This document shows positions 44,721-55,630 of a DNA stretch of 64,000 bases, one piece after another. Position numbers and translations under genes: made by a program. Where the stretch lies: NCBI GenBank assembly GCA_038503035.1, contig JAVSML010000955.1, positions 191,364-255,363 on the forward strand, given 5' to 3'. A model generated the notes under the pieces. That model saw only the letters and a program-made list of their open reading frames with translations, was not told the DNA's origin and made no database searches. The stretch comes from Crocodylus rhombifer (lineage: Eukaryota > Chordata > Crocodylia > Crocodylidae). How positions within the stretch are numbered: position 1 is the first letter of the stretch; each line of letters opens with the position of its first letter.

Positions 44721-45096
44721 AAACATTGAGGGGATACAGTGCTGAGTCGAGGCAGAATGCCTGCTCCTCATCCTGTGATGCCACTAGCTGCTCGGGGTGC
44801 AGAGGCACATCAAGTGAGCCGAGGCCTCAGGTTTTGTCCATGTGGGCCAACCCCTGATGTCCTGAGGCTCCCTTGGGTGTCCCCACTGACAAGAACTGTA
44901 TTTATGTATATATGTACATACTTGTTTTGTTCTTTGTGGGTTTTCTGGTTTTTTGTCTACAGTGTATGGGCAGGCCTTGCAGGCCATGCGCCCAGGCCTT
45001 CTCCTCAAGGCCTAGATCCTCAGGCCAAGTACATGACTTCTACTGCCCCCCATTTTTCACCTTCTCCAGAATAAACGTTTCTTAAAAGTCAAAGTC

Positions 45097-45116
45097 TTTC
45101 TTTCTTTCTTTCTTTT
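45097..45116. repeat. (TTTC)n at the 3' end of Tx1-like copy C
   Basis: Five units follow directly on the terminal AAAGTC. Confidence 0.92.
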
Positions 45117-45757
45117 CTTCTTGCTTGTTACGGGGAGTTATCTTTTTCTATATCTTGCCTTTTCAGGGGTGCTCGCAATCCTCTCCCCTTTTTCTTTTTT
45201 TCTATTTCAGCTTTTTTCCTAACTGCCATAAGCCCCTCCATGACTCTTTCATTTTTCCCCTCCCCCCCCGACACTTAAATTTTTATTTTTGTCGTCTTTG
45301 GCCACATTCCCAGACACTTATCTTTGTAGCTAATATACACACCTTTTTCTCTATTCCCTTGAAATTTGCAAGAATGGTAGCCTCTGCTGAGAGCATGAAG
45401 CCTGACAAGTTTCAAGAAGATCAGTGCAGAGATTTGGGGGGAACTGCACCTCAAGCTGCAGACAAGCAAAACTCATTACATGAGTGACATTGTGTGTGTT
45501 AAGGCACAGCAGGGTGAAAGCTGCTGGGATGGTAGCCCCTGCTGCATCCATGAAGCCTGTCAGCTGTTAAGAGGATCAGTGCAGCCAGGTTCTGGGGCCC
45601 TGCATCACTGGTAACACAGTAGCTTAGCAGCCAGGCTTGCAGTAGGCTCCCACGCCCAAGACAGAGACAGTCAGTTGTGCAAGCACCCATGGAATGAACT
45701 TTGCCTGTCAGCAGCTAGAGGTGCAGGGCCCCAGAACCCAGAACCTCTGCACTGATG
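45117..45757. repeat. Spacer with a three-copy unnamed repeat
   Basis: No gene. Two direct units (about 45376-45480 and 45532-45622) share tggtagcc(t/c)ctgctg, catgaagcctg, and agatcagtgcag or its variant. A third unit (about 45625-45757) lies inverted: its minus strand reads atcagtgcagaggttctggg, agctgctgacaggcaaag and tgcttgcacaactga. It may be a fragment of an older repeat. I cannot name the family. Confidence 0.5.
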
Positions 45758-47760
45758 GCGTGTTCCTAGGGCCATTAACCTTCATGGTGTACAACTGGGA
45801 CGGCCTTGAGGAAGGGGAAGAGGCCCGCCTACAATGGTGGCACTGGCACCAACCAAGCCTTTCCTATCATGGACATGTCCTTATCACAAATAACCTGGTG
45901 GCGGTGACCTTGTGGCACTGGTGCACCATACTCAATCCACCACAGGACCTACTCGCGAGACTCCAGTGCCTCCCGGTTGATTTTTTTCTGGGATGGGCAC
46001 CACTGGCTCCCACAAGCTGTTCTTTACCTACCTGTAGCTGAGGGGGACCAGAGTTTGGTTGATCTTGAGAGCAAGGTGGCCGCCTTCTGCCTGCAAGCCC
46101 TTCAATGACTCCTGTATGGCAAGGAATGCCTACCTTGGCAACAACTGGCATGCCGGTTCCTGCAGAGGGTGGGGGCCCTCAGCTTTGACCTAGAGCTCTT
46201 CCTGTTGGACCTTGCACTCCTGAAATGGGTGGTGCTTCCAGCTTTCTAGTACAAACCTGACAGGTAACCCCAGGCCCATCATCTGCAGTTCCCACAGTTG
46301 CTGAGGGAACACCTGGTGCACAACCCAGCTTTGAGGCACCCTGTGCCGAGCCTGGCCTCTGTCAGCCTCACAGCCATTCTCATCCAGGCATGTGTCCTCC
46401 ACTCAAGCCATCTCTTTGACCCTGCTTTGTCAGCCTGGCTCTCACCCGAGGCCTTGACCACCCGGCTGGGCATGCACTCCATCCACAGCATGGGCCGTCT
46501 GCTGTGTGACATCTAGGATGCCCTCTCATTGGAGGCAGCAGTCACCCTGGATGACCATCTCCAGGCCGGCCAGGTCTCCTGCACCACAGAATGCTATGAG
46601 CAAGGTTTTTCCTGTACTGCCAGTCACCCCAGCCATGGCCGGTGAGCTGGCTGGCAGACCCAGCACCCTGCTAATGCTCCCTGTGTCTCCGAACAGTGAC
46701 ATGGGTTGCCTCTCTGCTTTTCTGTCCCATAGAAGCCCATATGCCTGGGTGGTTCATGTCTGCCATGCCCAGGTGCTTGCAATAATACACTGTGGTGATG
46801 GCACCTGGGGCTGCCAGATTCCCCACTGGCCCACCCGGTTGGTGCACATAGTATAAGCCACCAACTGCCAAGAAGACTGGTGACCTGCAGTGGCAGTTGC
46901 TGCATGGCATCCTAGCCACTGACACATTTGTGTCCCACTTTGATCCAGCCACCTCAATGGCTTGCCCCTGCTGCCCTTGAGGAGATCCTTTTTCATGTCT
47001 TCTTTGACTGTTCCCACATGCAGCTGCTTTTTGCCATGCTCATGCTGCTGCTGCGAGCGCTGGGCAGGAGCCTCTCGAAGACCACCTACGTTTACTCCTA
47101 CCCATACCGGGTGGCTGAGAAGGGCTTCGTCTACCTGGCCAACTTTTCACTGGGTCAGGCCAAGATGGCCGTTCTCAAGATCCACTAAAACCAGATTGCC
47201 AGGACCGGCTCAGATGATGCCCTGTGGCTTTTCTGCCTCCTGGTGCATGCGCACCTCTCGCTGGAGTTTGAGTACACTGTGCTCTGGCAGACAGTGCCCA
47301 CCTTTGAGACACACTGGGCCCTTGAGGGATCGCTGTGCCATGTGGAGGACAGCCATTTCAAATATGCATTCTGTTGTCATGACCGGTCTGGATGACTGGG
47401 CAGGCTTGGTGTTGGACTATGACTTCCAGCCTGTGCCACGCCCTGAGCCCACACCAGGCTGCTTTTTTGCTTTCTTTTTTGTGTGGGAAGTTGAAGGTGT
47501 TGTCACGTGTATAATTAGACAGAACAGGGTAGGAATTGTTTATTTATAGATACCACCATGTGGCCGGCATTCTGACTGCATAATAGCATGCAAGACGCAA
47601 TGTGGAATGTGATGAAGGTGTCTGTCATGGTGTGATGTAACGAATGCAATGAGATGGTGTTTTTGGTTTGATTATAATTTGTTTGTTTTTGCTTTGTAAG
47701 CGGCCAACCTTTTTGTATCCCCAACCCCCTGAATAAAGTAGTTAAAAAGTTTAAAAAGTC
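45758..47760 (+). mobile_element. Tx1-like LINE copy D, 5' truncated
   Basis: Starts at VFLGPLTFMVYNWDGLEEGEEARLQWWHWHQ, the RT thumb, and reads LSYHGHVLITNNLVAVTLWHWC, then the connection and EEILFHVFFDCSHMQLLF (zinc-knuckle-like). YRVAEKGFVYLANFSLGQAKMAVLK is the C-terminal block. The 3' UTR has AATAAA at 47732-47737 and ends with AAAAAGTC joined to cttccttcc. The 3' UTR is close to copy E and unlike copies B and C. Stops and frameshifts (for example TAG at 46515) show decay. Confidence 0.8.
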
Positions 47761-47770
47761 CTTCCTTCCT
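47760..47770. repeat. (CCTT)n at the 3' end of Tx1-like copy D
   Basis: About two and a half units (ccttccttcct) directly after the terminal AGTC. Confidence 0.75.
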
Positions 47771-49310
47771 AGTCAACTCTGTTTCCTTTCCTTACTGGAA
47801 AAATCTGTATATTGAGATAAGTGGAGCTACCACTTCCTCAGGTGTGCATTTTTCTATTCCTCATAAAATCAGCAACCCATCCCTGCTGTTGTCTAGCGAT
47901 CTTTAATCATTTCAACTTTTCTTTATGTCTTGACTTCTACCTTACGATGATTAAACGTATGCCTTAAGCCAACCCATGCACATTTTCCTCACTGGTTTTC
48001 ATTTACTTAAATATTCACATGCATATGAGTTCTCACATAATTCCTTCAAATGTGCATATATCAAATGCATATATAGCAAATATGCTGTTGACTTGCTCTT
48101 GCTTTGGAAGCTCCTTACAGACCCCTCTCATTTGAACTGACCTAAATAATCATTTTTTATTTGCCAAGAGTTCTGTTCATAGCCTGAGTTAGGGGCTATG
48201 ACTTGATTCAAGAACATGCTGCATTTGTGCTGCAGTTCTTCACTCAATAAAGCCAGGCATAAACAAGTTGTCTTTGACAAGGAAGAGCCACAGGCAACAG
48301 GTTCAAATGCATGTCTTCTGACATATGGCATGGTGTCAAATATTGCCTGACAGTAGGGTACAGCCCATACCTTTTAGCTGCTTTGCCATGCCATCAATAC
48401 TTCCTGCAATATATTAAGATATAGACTCTTTGAAAGGCTCCGTCTTACAACAGAGACTGTTTGATTGTCACAGGCTGATAAACTGAAACCACAGATTTCA
48501 TCTCACCTCATACTAGTCATCCTTTTTCCATCCTCTTGTCTACATACGAATACTTCACTTATCACAACAGCTTCTAAGGCTTGGATTCAATAAAGAGACT
48601 CAGCTGTCACAATGCGGCACAAAGCAATACATAATTTTTAAACTGCCAGCCCCTCTGATGAATCAATAGCCCTCAGCTAGGGTGAAGTTGCACATTATAC
48701 CTAGGCCATACTCAATCAGGCAAGTGTTAAGCAGTGTTAAAGTTAGAATGTGTTGCAAGCAATCATATGTTAAAGGTTAATATAATACAAGTTCTGTTAA
48801 CCGGCATCTTACAAGCTGGCATGCTCCACTAACCAGCATGCCGGCTTGTAAGATAAAAGTGAAAGGGCTGGTGAGCAGGGGCTGGCTGGAGCAGGGACAG
48901 CAGAGCTTTATCCCTGTTCCAGGTGCAATTGTGTGGCTCATGCACTAGATCTCATTGTATCTTTAACTGCATATATGGAAGAGCCCCAAGTGAATAAGGA
49001 CCTTATCTAGAAGAAAAACGTGTCCTTGGTTCCTATCCTTCTTCCAATGCATAGTTATGTATTTTATCATTGATTGTTTAATGTAAAATTTATGAACAAT
49101 CCTTGGGTAGGAACTGGAATATAGGGCTGTCTCCCTTTTTGGAGATTGTTGTAAACCCTAGGCTAGATGGTCATCTTCATTTCTCCATGTTTGCAGTTTC
49201 TGGCCTGATAAATTTTTAATTCCTTTATGCACGCTTCACTGTTGAAGGGTCAAGAGGGGTTTTTTGGTTGTTTGTTTGTTTGTGTTTTATCATTGTAGGA
49301 TAGCCAATAC
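47771..49310. other. AT-rich stretch without a gene
   Basis: No exon or named repeat. gccggcttgtaagat (48841-48855) is nearly the inverse of atcttacaagctggc (48807-48821), a small local dyad. Confidence 0.4.
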
Positions 49311-49315
49311 CCTGA

Positions 49316-49356
49316 TGGTTAGGGCACTTCCCTGCTTGGTGGGAGTGCCCTAACCA
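49316..49356. repeat. Perfect 13-bp hairpin
   Basis: tggttagggcact (49316-49328) pairs with agtgccctaacca (49344-49356) over a 15-nt loop. The words resemble the 'gtggttagggcact' B-box-side sequence of tRNA-derived SINEs, so it may come from one. Confidence 0.7.
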
Positions 49357-49359
49357 CTA

Positions 49360-50660
49360 AGTCATGTAAAAAAACAGGTGAGAGTGGTACCAACATAAGC
49401 TGCTGTCCTGGGGCAAGGGGAAGATATGAACCCCAAAGGGCTAAAGGAGGACCCTGGGGGTCAGTACACCCCAGGGAGAGTGAAAAGGAAAAAGAAATGA
49501 ATAAAAACCTCTTACCAGCTGCAGGAACCGCAGTGGAGCTGGAAGCAGCGGTGGGACCCACGTGGCTCATTAGCCATGGTTTTTTTAAAGGGGAAGCAGC
49601 TGGGAAAGAGTGGGAGGAGAACCAACCCGGAAGTATAAGAAAGGGGAACAACAAGGCAGTGAGGCAGGACAGGTGGCGAGAGAGCATTGAAAGGAGAGCT
49701 CCTGGACTCACCAAGAAGGTGGAGGAGCCGGGGAACACGGCTCATAGATCGGAAAAAGATCTGGAGTTGTGCCCAGGTAGAGACGCTGCCATCGGGCTGA
49801 CAAAGACCCAAGTATCCCAGATATATATAACCCTCAGGCCGCAAAGAGAGGGACCTCAGTAACCGAGGTGAAAGTCGGCAGATCTACAAGAAAAGAGGTA
49901 TCCAAGCAAGGGGCTAGCTAAGACCCTCACATCCAGGACAGAGGACCCAGGTGGGAGCCCGTTGAGGGATGAATCCTTTGCTGAGGGACATGGAGGGTAC
50001 ACACGCATGAGAATACCCCATGGGCTAAGGAAGGCAGCCCTAAGGGGGATGGGTAGTTGGAAAAGGGGGAGCAAGGTACTACTTGGCACTCCTAAGTAGG
50101 GATCTTCTAGGGAAGGGGCATACAGTTGTGGTGCCTGTATCCTTTAGGTGGGTTAATTATTATTATTATTGTTGTTTCTTTTTTTGAACACTGGAGTTAG
50201 AGTGAGACAGGGCTACTAAGGGCGTAAGTGTCAAAAGGGGCTCCTGGGTTTACTTAGCCCAACTCCAGGATCCAGCAGGAACCAGGAGGAACCCGCACAG
50301 AGAGAGGGTTGGCCGCTGACAACAATGATAGCACACTGTTGAGGCTGGGTATAGGGCGAGGTACAGGGGAGGTTGGAGCCTCGCGAAGAACACCACGCCT
50401 CGGCCTTGGGGCAGCCGGACTCAGACAGTCGGACCCCTCCACCACTGAGATATCATCAAAGTTGAGACAGGTGGGATAAGGAGGGGAGAAGACCACCTGA
50501 GACAGGAGAGCGTGGCCCCATACCCTTAAGTGATGGAGCGAAAAGTTATCATCAAGTCCCAGGGCCGGGCGCTGAGGGACCGTAAGATCGAGGCCTGGCG
50601 GGTGCAGCTGCAAAAATAGGAAAATCAGTAGCTTCCTTGCATTTTGTGTTGCATACAATC
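49360..50660. other. GC-rich unclassified repeat-like block
   Basis: Composition and style (TATA-like cccagatatatataaccctc at 49816-49835, long purine-rich stretches) suggest an LTR-type or other interspersed element, but I see no ends or target duplication. The ORFs of 110-139 codons on both strands are unrecognised and probably chance. Confidence 0.35.
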
Positions 50661-52310
50661 CAGTAAGTCTGGCCTGAGCATAATGCCTGCAGGGTCAAGA
50701 CCTCTTGTGAAACAAGTGGTGTAATCCTTCATTTGCAGCTTGCAGATGTGATCTAGGAACTACGCCTTGTTAAGAATGAAGCATTTCTGGGTATACATGA
50801 AAAGGCAGTTTTTGCATTCTGAAGATGCTAAGGTCAAAATTAAGATGACTGCAAAGTTTAAGTGCCTCCAGGGTCACACAGCAGGTGAGTAAGGAAGATT
50901 TGAGGCTGAAGTGCCTAATTTCTATCAAAGTGATTACATACAATCAGTACCACACTATAGATGGGTCTAGAGTCTCCTTACTTTCCCTCCCTGGCCAGAA
51001 ACAATATTGTTCTTCTCCTCCTCCTGTTCTGTTTTCTACTTTGATTGTATTATAGTGTCTATGGGAAAGGAAAGTTAAAGACATGAGCTGTATACTCTAT
51101 TGTGAAAGTGAGGTCTGTGAGCATTTTTGCTTCCTTTAGAAATGAGTTCAGTGGCCTTGAACAAGGTGCCAAGAAATTTGTCTTCTACTGTCATGAATCT
51201 CACCCTTCAGACTATCAGCTTCATAGTTTATGAAGAAAGTAGCTGTCCAGAGAATCATAGTAACTTGGGAGGAGGCGGGCCTTACAGCAAGATAAGCACT
51301 GATTCAGAAGGAGATTGAGAGTGGCAGCCTTCAGGTATCTCTTGCTGCCAGTGCACAACAGCAGTGCCACTGTGGCCTGTGCTGCCACCACAACTGTGGT
51401 AGCCCCGGTGAGAGGAAGTGAGCATTCCCTTTCCTTTCCTCACCCCTCCAAACACCCAGGCATCACCCAGGGCATCAGAATTTCTATTTTTCCCCTACTA
51501 AAAGATTTACCATGGAGATCACGGTAGTTTCTTGAGTGCTGGGACCATTTAGTCTTCCCTTTCCCAGAATTTGAAATCTTACCCTTCATGTGCCTCCCAT
51601 ATAAATGTGAGCAATACCAAAGAAAATGATGATTAGATGAGGAATATATACAGAATTAATTATCTTCTGTTTATGGTTGCTCTTTGAAAACTTGTAAGTC
51701 CTATTATCAATAGACCTATTATTGTTATGAATAATATTTGCAATCAAATTAGCCCCTTCATGCATGAATGGATTCTGATTTTTTTTGAATCACTTCCTTA
51801 TTTGTAAGGAGTTCTGAATAATTTGGATGAATAATTTCCAGGCTATGGATTATTTGTATAGTGTTTATTTTGGCTATTGGCTATTTTTATTGGGCATGTG
51901 GTACAGTTTGGGATCTCTGATTGAATGGCTGAAGCAATTTGAGAGAATAATGAATAGTGGATAACCCACTTCTGGTCTGAAATTTTAAACAAATAATCAT
52001 TTGTGCTGAGATCCATGGATCTTTTACAATAAATGAAAATATTAATGAATATTTGGCAGCTGAATAAATCCTTGTGAATTATGCATAATATGGCTGCATG
52101 CTTCAAAGCAATCCAATCTCTATTTGAGACACTAAACCGTACTTATAATGCTTGCAGCTTTCATCTCAATTAAAAGGTAAGTGAACCTGTCTTTGAGACC
52201 ATTCACTTAACCAGAAATCTGGAAAGGATCCTTTCTCCATCAAAATTTTTAGACACTTCACAAATACAACCACACTGAAGCAGCACCATTAACAAGTGGT
52301 AGGAAACAGC
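50661..52310. other. Mostly AT-rich stretch without a gene
   Basis: Includes a possible MIR remnant (about 50850-50905: gtcacacagcaggtgagtaagg) and nothing else I can name. Confidence 0.4.
50850..50905 (+). repeat. Possible MIR-type SINE remnant
   Basis: agggtcacacagcaggtgag matches the conserved 'ggtcacacagc.agtaagtgg' words of MIR. Very short. Confidence 0.4.
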
Positions 52311-52650
52311 AGGCTTCAACTACCTGAAGGGTGGTTCCAAAGAGGATGGAGCAAGACTATCCTTAGTGGTAGCAGATGACAGAACAAGGAGCCAATGGTC
52401 TCAAGTTGCTGCAAGGGAAATTTAGGTTAGATATTAAGAAAAAATTTCTAACTAGGAGGGTAATAAAGCTCTGAAACAGGTTACCCAGAGAGATTATGTA
52501 ATTTCCATCTTTGGAAGTTCTTAAGACCTGGCTACACAAAGCCTTGGCTAGGATGATCTACTTGGGTATGGCCCTGCTTTGTGCAGGGGGTTGGACTAGA
52601 TGACTTCCTGAGGTCCCTTCCAACCCTAATTTTCTATGTTTTTATGAAAT
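52311..52650 (+). mobile_element. Old CR1 LINE, 3' end
   Basis: ggtggttccaaagaggatgg, gtagcagatgacagaacaag, ggttggactagatgacttcc and caaccctaattttctatg are typical words of the last 340 bases of ancient CR1. The short end of ORF2 is out of frame. Confidence 0.88.
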
Positions 52651-52834
52651 GTTTAGGCAAGGGAAAAGATGTCTTCCTCTTGAACCTTTAAAGGTGCTAC
52701 AGCTTATCTGTCTATACCCATCACCAGAGTACCTTTACACATCACCAGAGTTGCTGAGCATCTTGGCTTCTTTTATATATGTGGTAGACCTACCAATATG
52801 GACCAGCACACCTGGGCTCATAGAATCTTCAGGG

Positions 52835-52861
52835 TGATTGGTGGAGCATGTCCACCAATCA
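52835..52861. promoter_or_regulatory. Dyad with two inverted CCAAT-type boxes
   Basis: tgattggtgga, loop gcatg, then tccaccaatca: 11-bp perfect arms. ATTGG and CCAAT are the two orientations of the box bound by NF-Y-type factors. Function is inferred. Confidence 0.6.
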
Positions 52862-53131
52862 GATAATGGCTGGGAGGGGCCTACCCTGTCCCAGCACCTG
52901 GGGGGTGGGGGTGGCAAGGAGCCATGGGCCTGATTGATGCCTGCATTTGCTGGTCTGGTAGCACTCTAGGGTGGAGCCTTCAGAGAGAATAAAAGCAGCT
53001 GCATGCCCAACACGGGGAGAAGATGCATCTAGGAATGGAGAAGAGAGCAGGGCAGAAGAAGAGCTGGGGAGAGCTGCCCAGTGAACAGAGCTAGTGCCTA
53101 GAAGAGACCCCAAGATGCCTCATGGTGTACG

Positions 53132-53398
53132 GAGCCAGACCCTGAGGCCAAGAGACTCAGGTCTGCAACCCCTGATATGCAGCCAGGGCTCCTGGTGCAC
53201 AATATAGTGCATAGAGCCAAACCCTGGTAGGAAGAGACTCTGGTCTGCAACCACTGGTGTGCAGCCAGGGCTCCCAGTGCACAGGCCAGTATGTGGAGCC
53301 AGTGAGACTCTGGGAGCCATCCACGACAGCTCAAGGTTACAACTCCTGGTACATGGCTGGGAATCCAGTGCAGGAGACAGTGCACAGAGGGTCCAGGA
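53132..53398. repeat. 82-bp minisatellite, about three units
   Basis: Units start with gagcc at 53132, 53214 and 53296 (period exactly 82). They share ctctggtctgcaacc or its variant, atgcagccagggctcc, and gtgcac. The third unit is longer and degenerate. Confidence 0.85.
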
Positions 53399-53989
53399 GC
53401 AGACCAAGCCCCAGAGTCACGCAAGGTGGTCTGGGCCTCCAACCCTGAGCAGATGCCTAAACCTCCCAAGAGCATGTGATGGTGCTCAAGGCTTCAACCA
53501 GGGAGCAGTCCAGGAGGAGCCAGAGGTCTTGGAGGCTTGTCTAAACAAGGAGCTGCTTACATGAGGGGACAAGGACCACCCACCTAGGCACCGGATTCAT
53601 GAGTTGCTGGGGAATAGGGTTCCCACAAAGGTGGGGAAGTCCTTCTTGGTTAGAAAGGGGCTCCTGGAAAGGAGGTATGGGGAGGGCCTCTTCTGAGTTT
53701 GTGAGCTTCCCTGGAGGTTTGCTGTGAGGCCCAAGGGGCATCAAGGTCTTCCCTCACAGGTCACTAGAGCTTAGTCCAGGCCACAGGAATGTGGCAGGGC
53801 CTTGGGGATGCTTTAATAATTTAGGTTACTTCTATGCTTATGTACCTTATATTTTGTGATATTGTACCTTATATTTTGTGATATTGTGTCCTGTGAATTG
53901 TGTGTTCCTATATCAGTAAGAAAATGAACATTATAGAACTTAAGAGTGTATGATCCATATTGAGGTCCTGCTAGGACCTGTGGCAGGGC

Positions 53990-54317
53990 ACTGTTGGTGC
54001 CTGACACTTTAAGACCTGAGCCAAGCAGCCAGCAGGTGCTTGATTGTGGCAGTCATTTTAGATCTTTGGCCACTTATATAAACAGAGCAGTTTTGCTGCT
54101 GGCAGGTGAGGCAGTAACATTGCCTGGTTGAAAGGCTGCTTGGAACATCCTGGAGGTAAGGGAGAAGCTTTAGGGGATGGCTAGGAGGCTTCTGGGCATG
54201 AACTAAAACTGTACCCTGTTGGGAGTGGGTGTCCTAGTAGGGCTCTCAGTGGTGCAGGAGCCCCCCAAAATACCAGGCCAGTTACCACCCTGGTGAAAGG
54301 CATGTCAGAGCACCTTA
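53990..54317 (+). other. Possible LTR fragment with TATA-like box
   Basis: tgcctgacactttaagacct (53998-54017) and cacttatataaacagagcag (54070-54089) have the look of LTR U3 words. The CR1 that follows may be inserted in this element, with its other part at 55640-56560. No ends are proven. Confidence 0.35.
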
Positions 54318-55630
54318 TAGTTTCATAGTAGGGTTGGAAGGGACCTGAGCAGATCATCAAGCCTGACCCCCTGCAAGGAAAAGAGTACTGAAGTCCAGTG
54401 ACCCCTGCAAGGTGTTCATCTAGCCTCCTCTTAAAGACCCCCAGGGTAGGAGCCTGCACCACTTTGCTTGGAAGTTGGTTCAAGATCCTAGCTTCCCTGA
54501 TAGTGAAGTAGTGCCTCCTGATGTCTAGCCTAAATCTACCCTCTGCCAGCTTGTGACTGTTATTCCTAGTAACTCCTGGTAGTGCTTGGGGGAACAGGGA
54601 CTTCCCCAGTGCCTGCTGGTCCCCCCTAACTAGTTTGTAACAGGCCACTAGATCCCCCCTCAGCCTTCTCTTCTGGAGGCTGAATAAGTTTGGGTCCTGT
54701 AGCCTCTCCTCATAGGGCCTTCCCTGCTGCCCCCGATCATGTGAGTGGCCCTCCCTTGGACCCTCTCCATGCTGTCCACATCCCTATTGAAGTGCGGCAC
54801 CCAGAACTGGACACAGTACTCTAGCTGCAGCCTGACCAGTGCCACATAGAGGGGGAGGATCACCTCCTTTGACCTGCTTGAGGTGCATCTGTGGATGCTT
54901 GACAAGGTGTGGTTGGCCTTCCTGACTGCATCCCCACACTGCCAGCCCATGTTCATCTTGGCATCAGTGATGACTCCAATATTCTTTTTTGCCTCTGTAC
55001 TGACAAGAAGGGAGTTCCTTAGACTGTAAGTATGCTGCTGGTTCTTCCTCCCCAGGTGCAACACCTTGCACTTGTTGGTGTTGAATCCCATCCTATTCTC
55101 ATCCACCCACCCTTGTAACCTGTCTAGGTCTGATTGCAGCCTATTGCTCCCTTCTAGAGTGCCCACATCCCCCCCACATCTTAGTGTCATCAGCAAATTT
55201 GAACAGGGTGCTTTTTACGTCCCCCCCGTCCAAGTCACTGATGAAGATGTTGAACAGTGCAGGCCCAAGGACCGAGCCCTGTAGAACCCCACTACGCACA
55301 TCCTCCAGGCTGAAAATGACGTCACTCTATGGATGCGGCCCTCAGCCAGTTGGCAACCCATTTGACTGTGTAGGTGTTGACACCACAGTCCCCCAGTTTC
55401 TTAATGAGAATGGGGTGACAGACAGTGTTGAAGGCCTTCCAAAAGTCCAGAAAGACTATGTCCACTGCTACTGCTGCATCTAAGTGTTTGGTGACCTGGT
55501 CATAAAAGGCCACCAGCTTGGTCTGACAAGACCTGCCTCTAATAAACCCGTGTTGGTTGCCCCTAAGCATAATCTCCCCTGCTGGCCCCTTGTGGACATG
55601 TGCCAGGATAATTCTCTCAGAATAACCCTT
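54318..55630 (-). mobile_element. CR1 LINE, RT to 3' end
   Basis: On the minus strand it starts at about ERIILAHVHKGPAGEIML. It reads GNQHGFIRGRSCQTKLVAFYDQVTKHLDAAVAVDIVFLDFWKAFNTVCHPILIKKLGDCG, then after shifts FADD (55186-55197, both aspartates kept), LQGWVDENRMGFNTNKCKVLHLG, and CVQFWVPHFNRDVDSMERVQ. It ends LAGVT and the CR1 tail (gtttcatagtagggttgg on the plus strand). Same subfamily as the CR1 at 36954-39409. Confidence 0.9.
54400..55625 (-). pseudogene. CR1 ORF2 RT remnant
   Basis: Three frames in sequence: RT fingers and palm (55322-55625), palm to thumb (54660-55196), and C-terminal domain (54400-54650: LPGVTRNNSHKLAEGRFRLDIRRHYFT, PTLGVFKRRLDEHLAGVT). Catalytic FADD is intact, but at least two frameshifts part the blocks. 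Confidence 0.85.

Larger units (their letters stand above)
39410..45096 (+). mobile_element. Tx1-like LINE copy C, split by an LTR-type insertion
   Basis: This is the most complete Tx1-like copy: an upstream segment (39410-39780), the endonuclease C-terminal part, a linker, the RT fingers, then a 1460-bp insertion (41185-42644), the RT palm, thumb, connection, C-terminal domain and 3' UTR. AATAAA stands at 45070-45075. The 3' tail TTAAAAGTCAAAGTC joins (CTTT)n at 45097. Its left edge abuts the 3' end of a CR1. With fragment G and its (CTTT)n, the whole stretch 36400-45116 can be read as one element with two later insertions. Sequence next to the CR1 does not continue G exactly as F does, so a deletion must be assumed. 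Confidence 0.78.
52830..53450 (+). mobile_element. LTR-like promoter block with minisatellite
   Basis: A perfect dyad carries CCAAT-type boxes in both directions (52835-52861). About 125 bases later a TATA-like agaataaaagcagc follows (52986-52999), then a purine-rich leader and an 82-bp minisatellite. This layout fits the U3/R part of an LTR. No TG...CA ends or target duplication could be fixed and no coding part is visible. Confidence 0.45.

Noticed and set aside
50254..50658. 134-codon minus-strand ORF
   Set aside because: No recognisable motif. It lies in a block that looks like an interspersed element.
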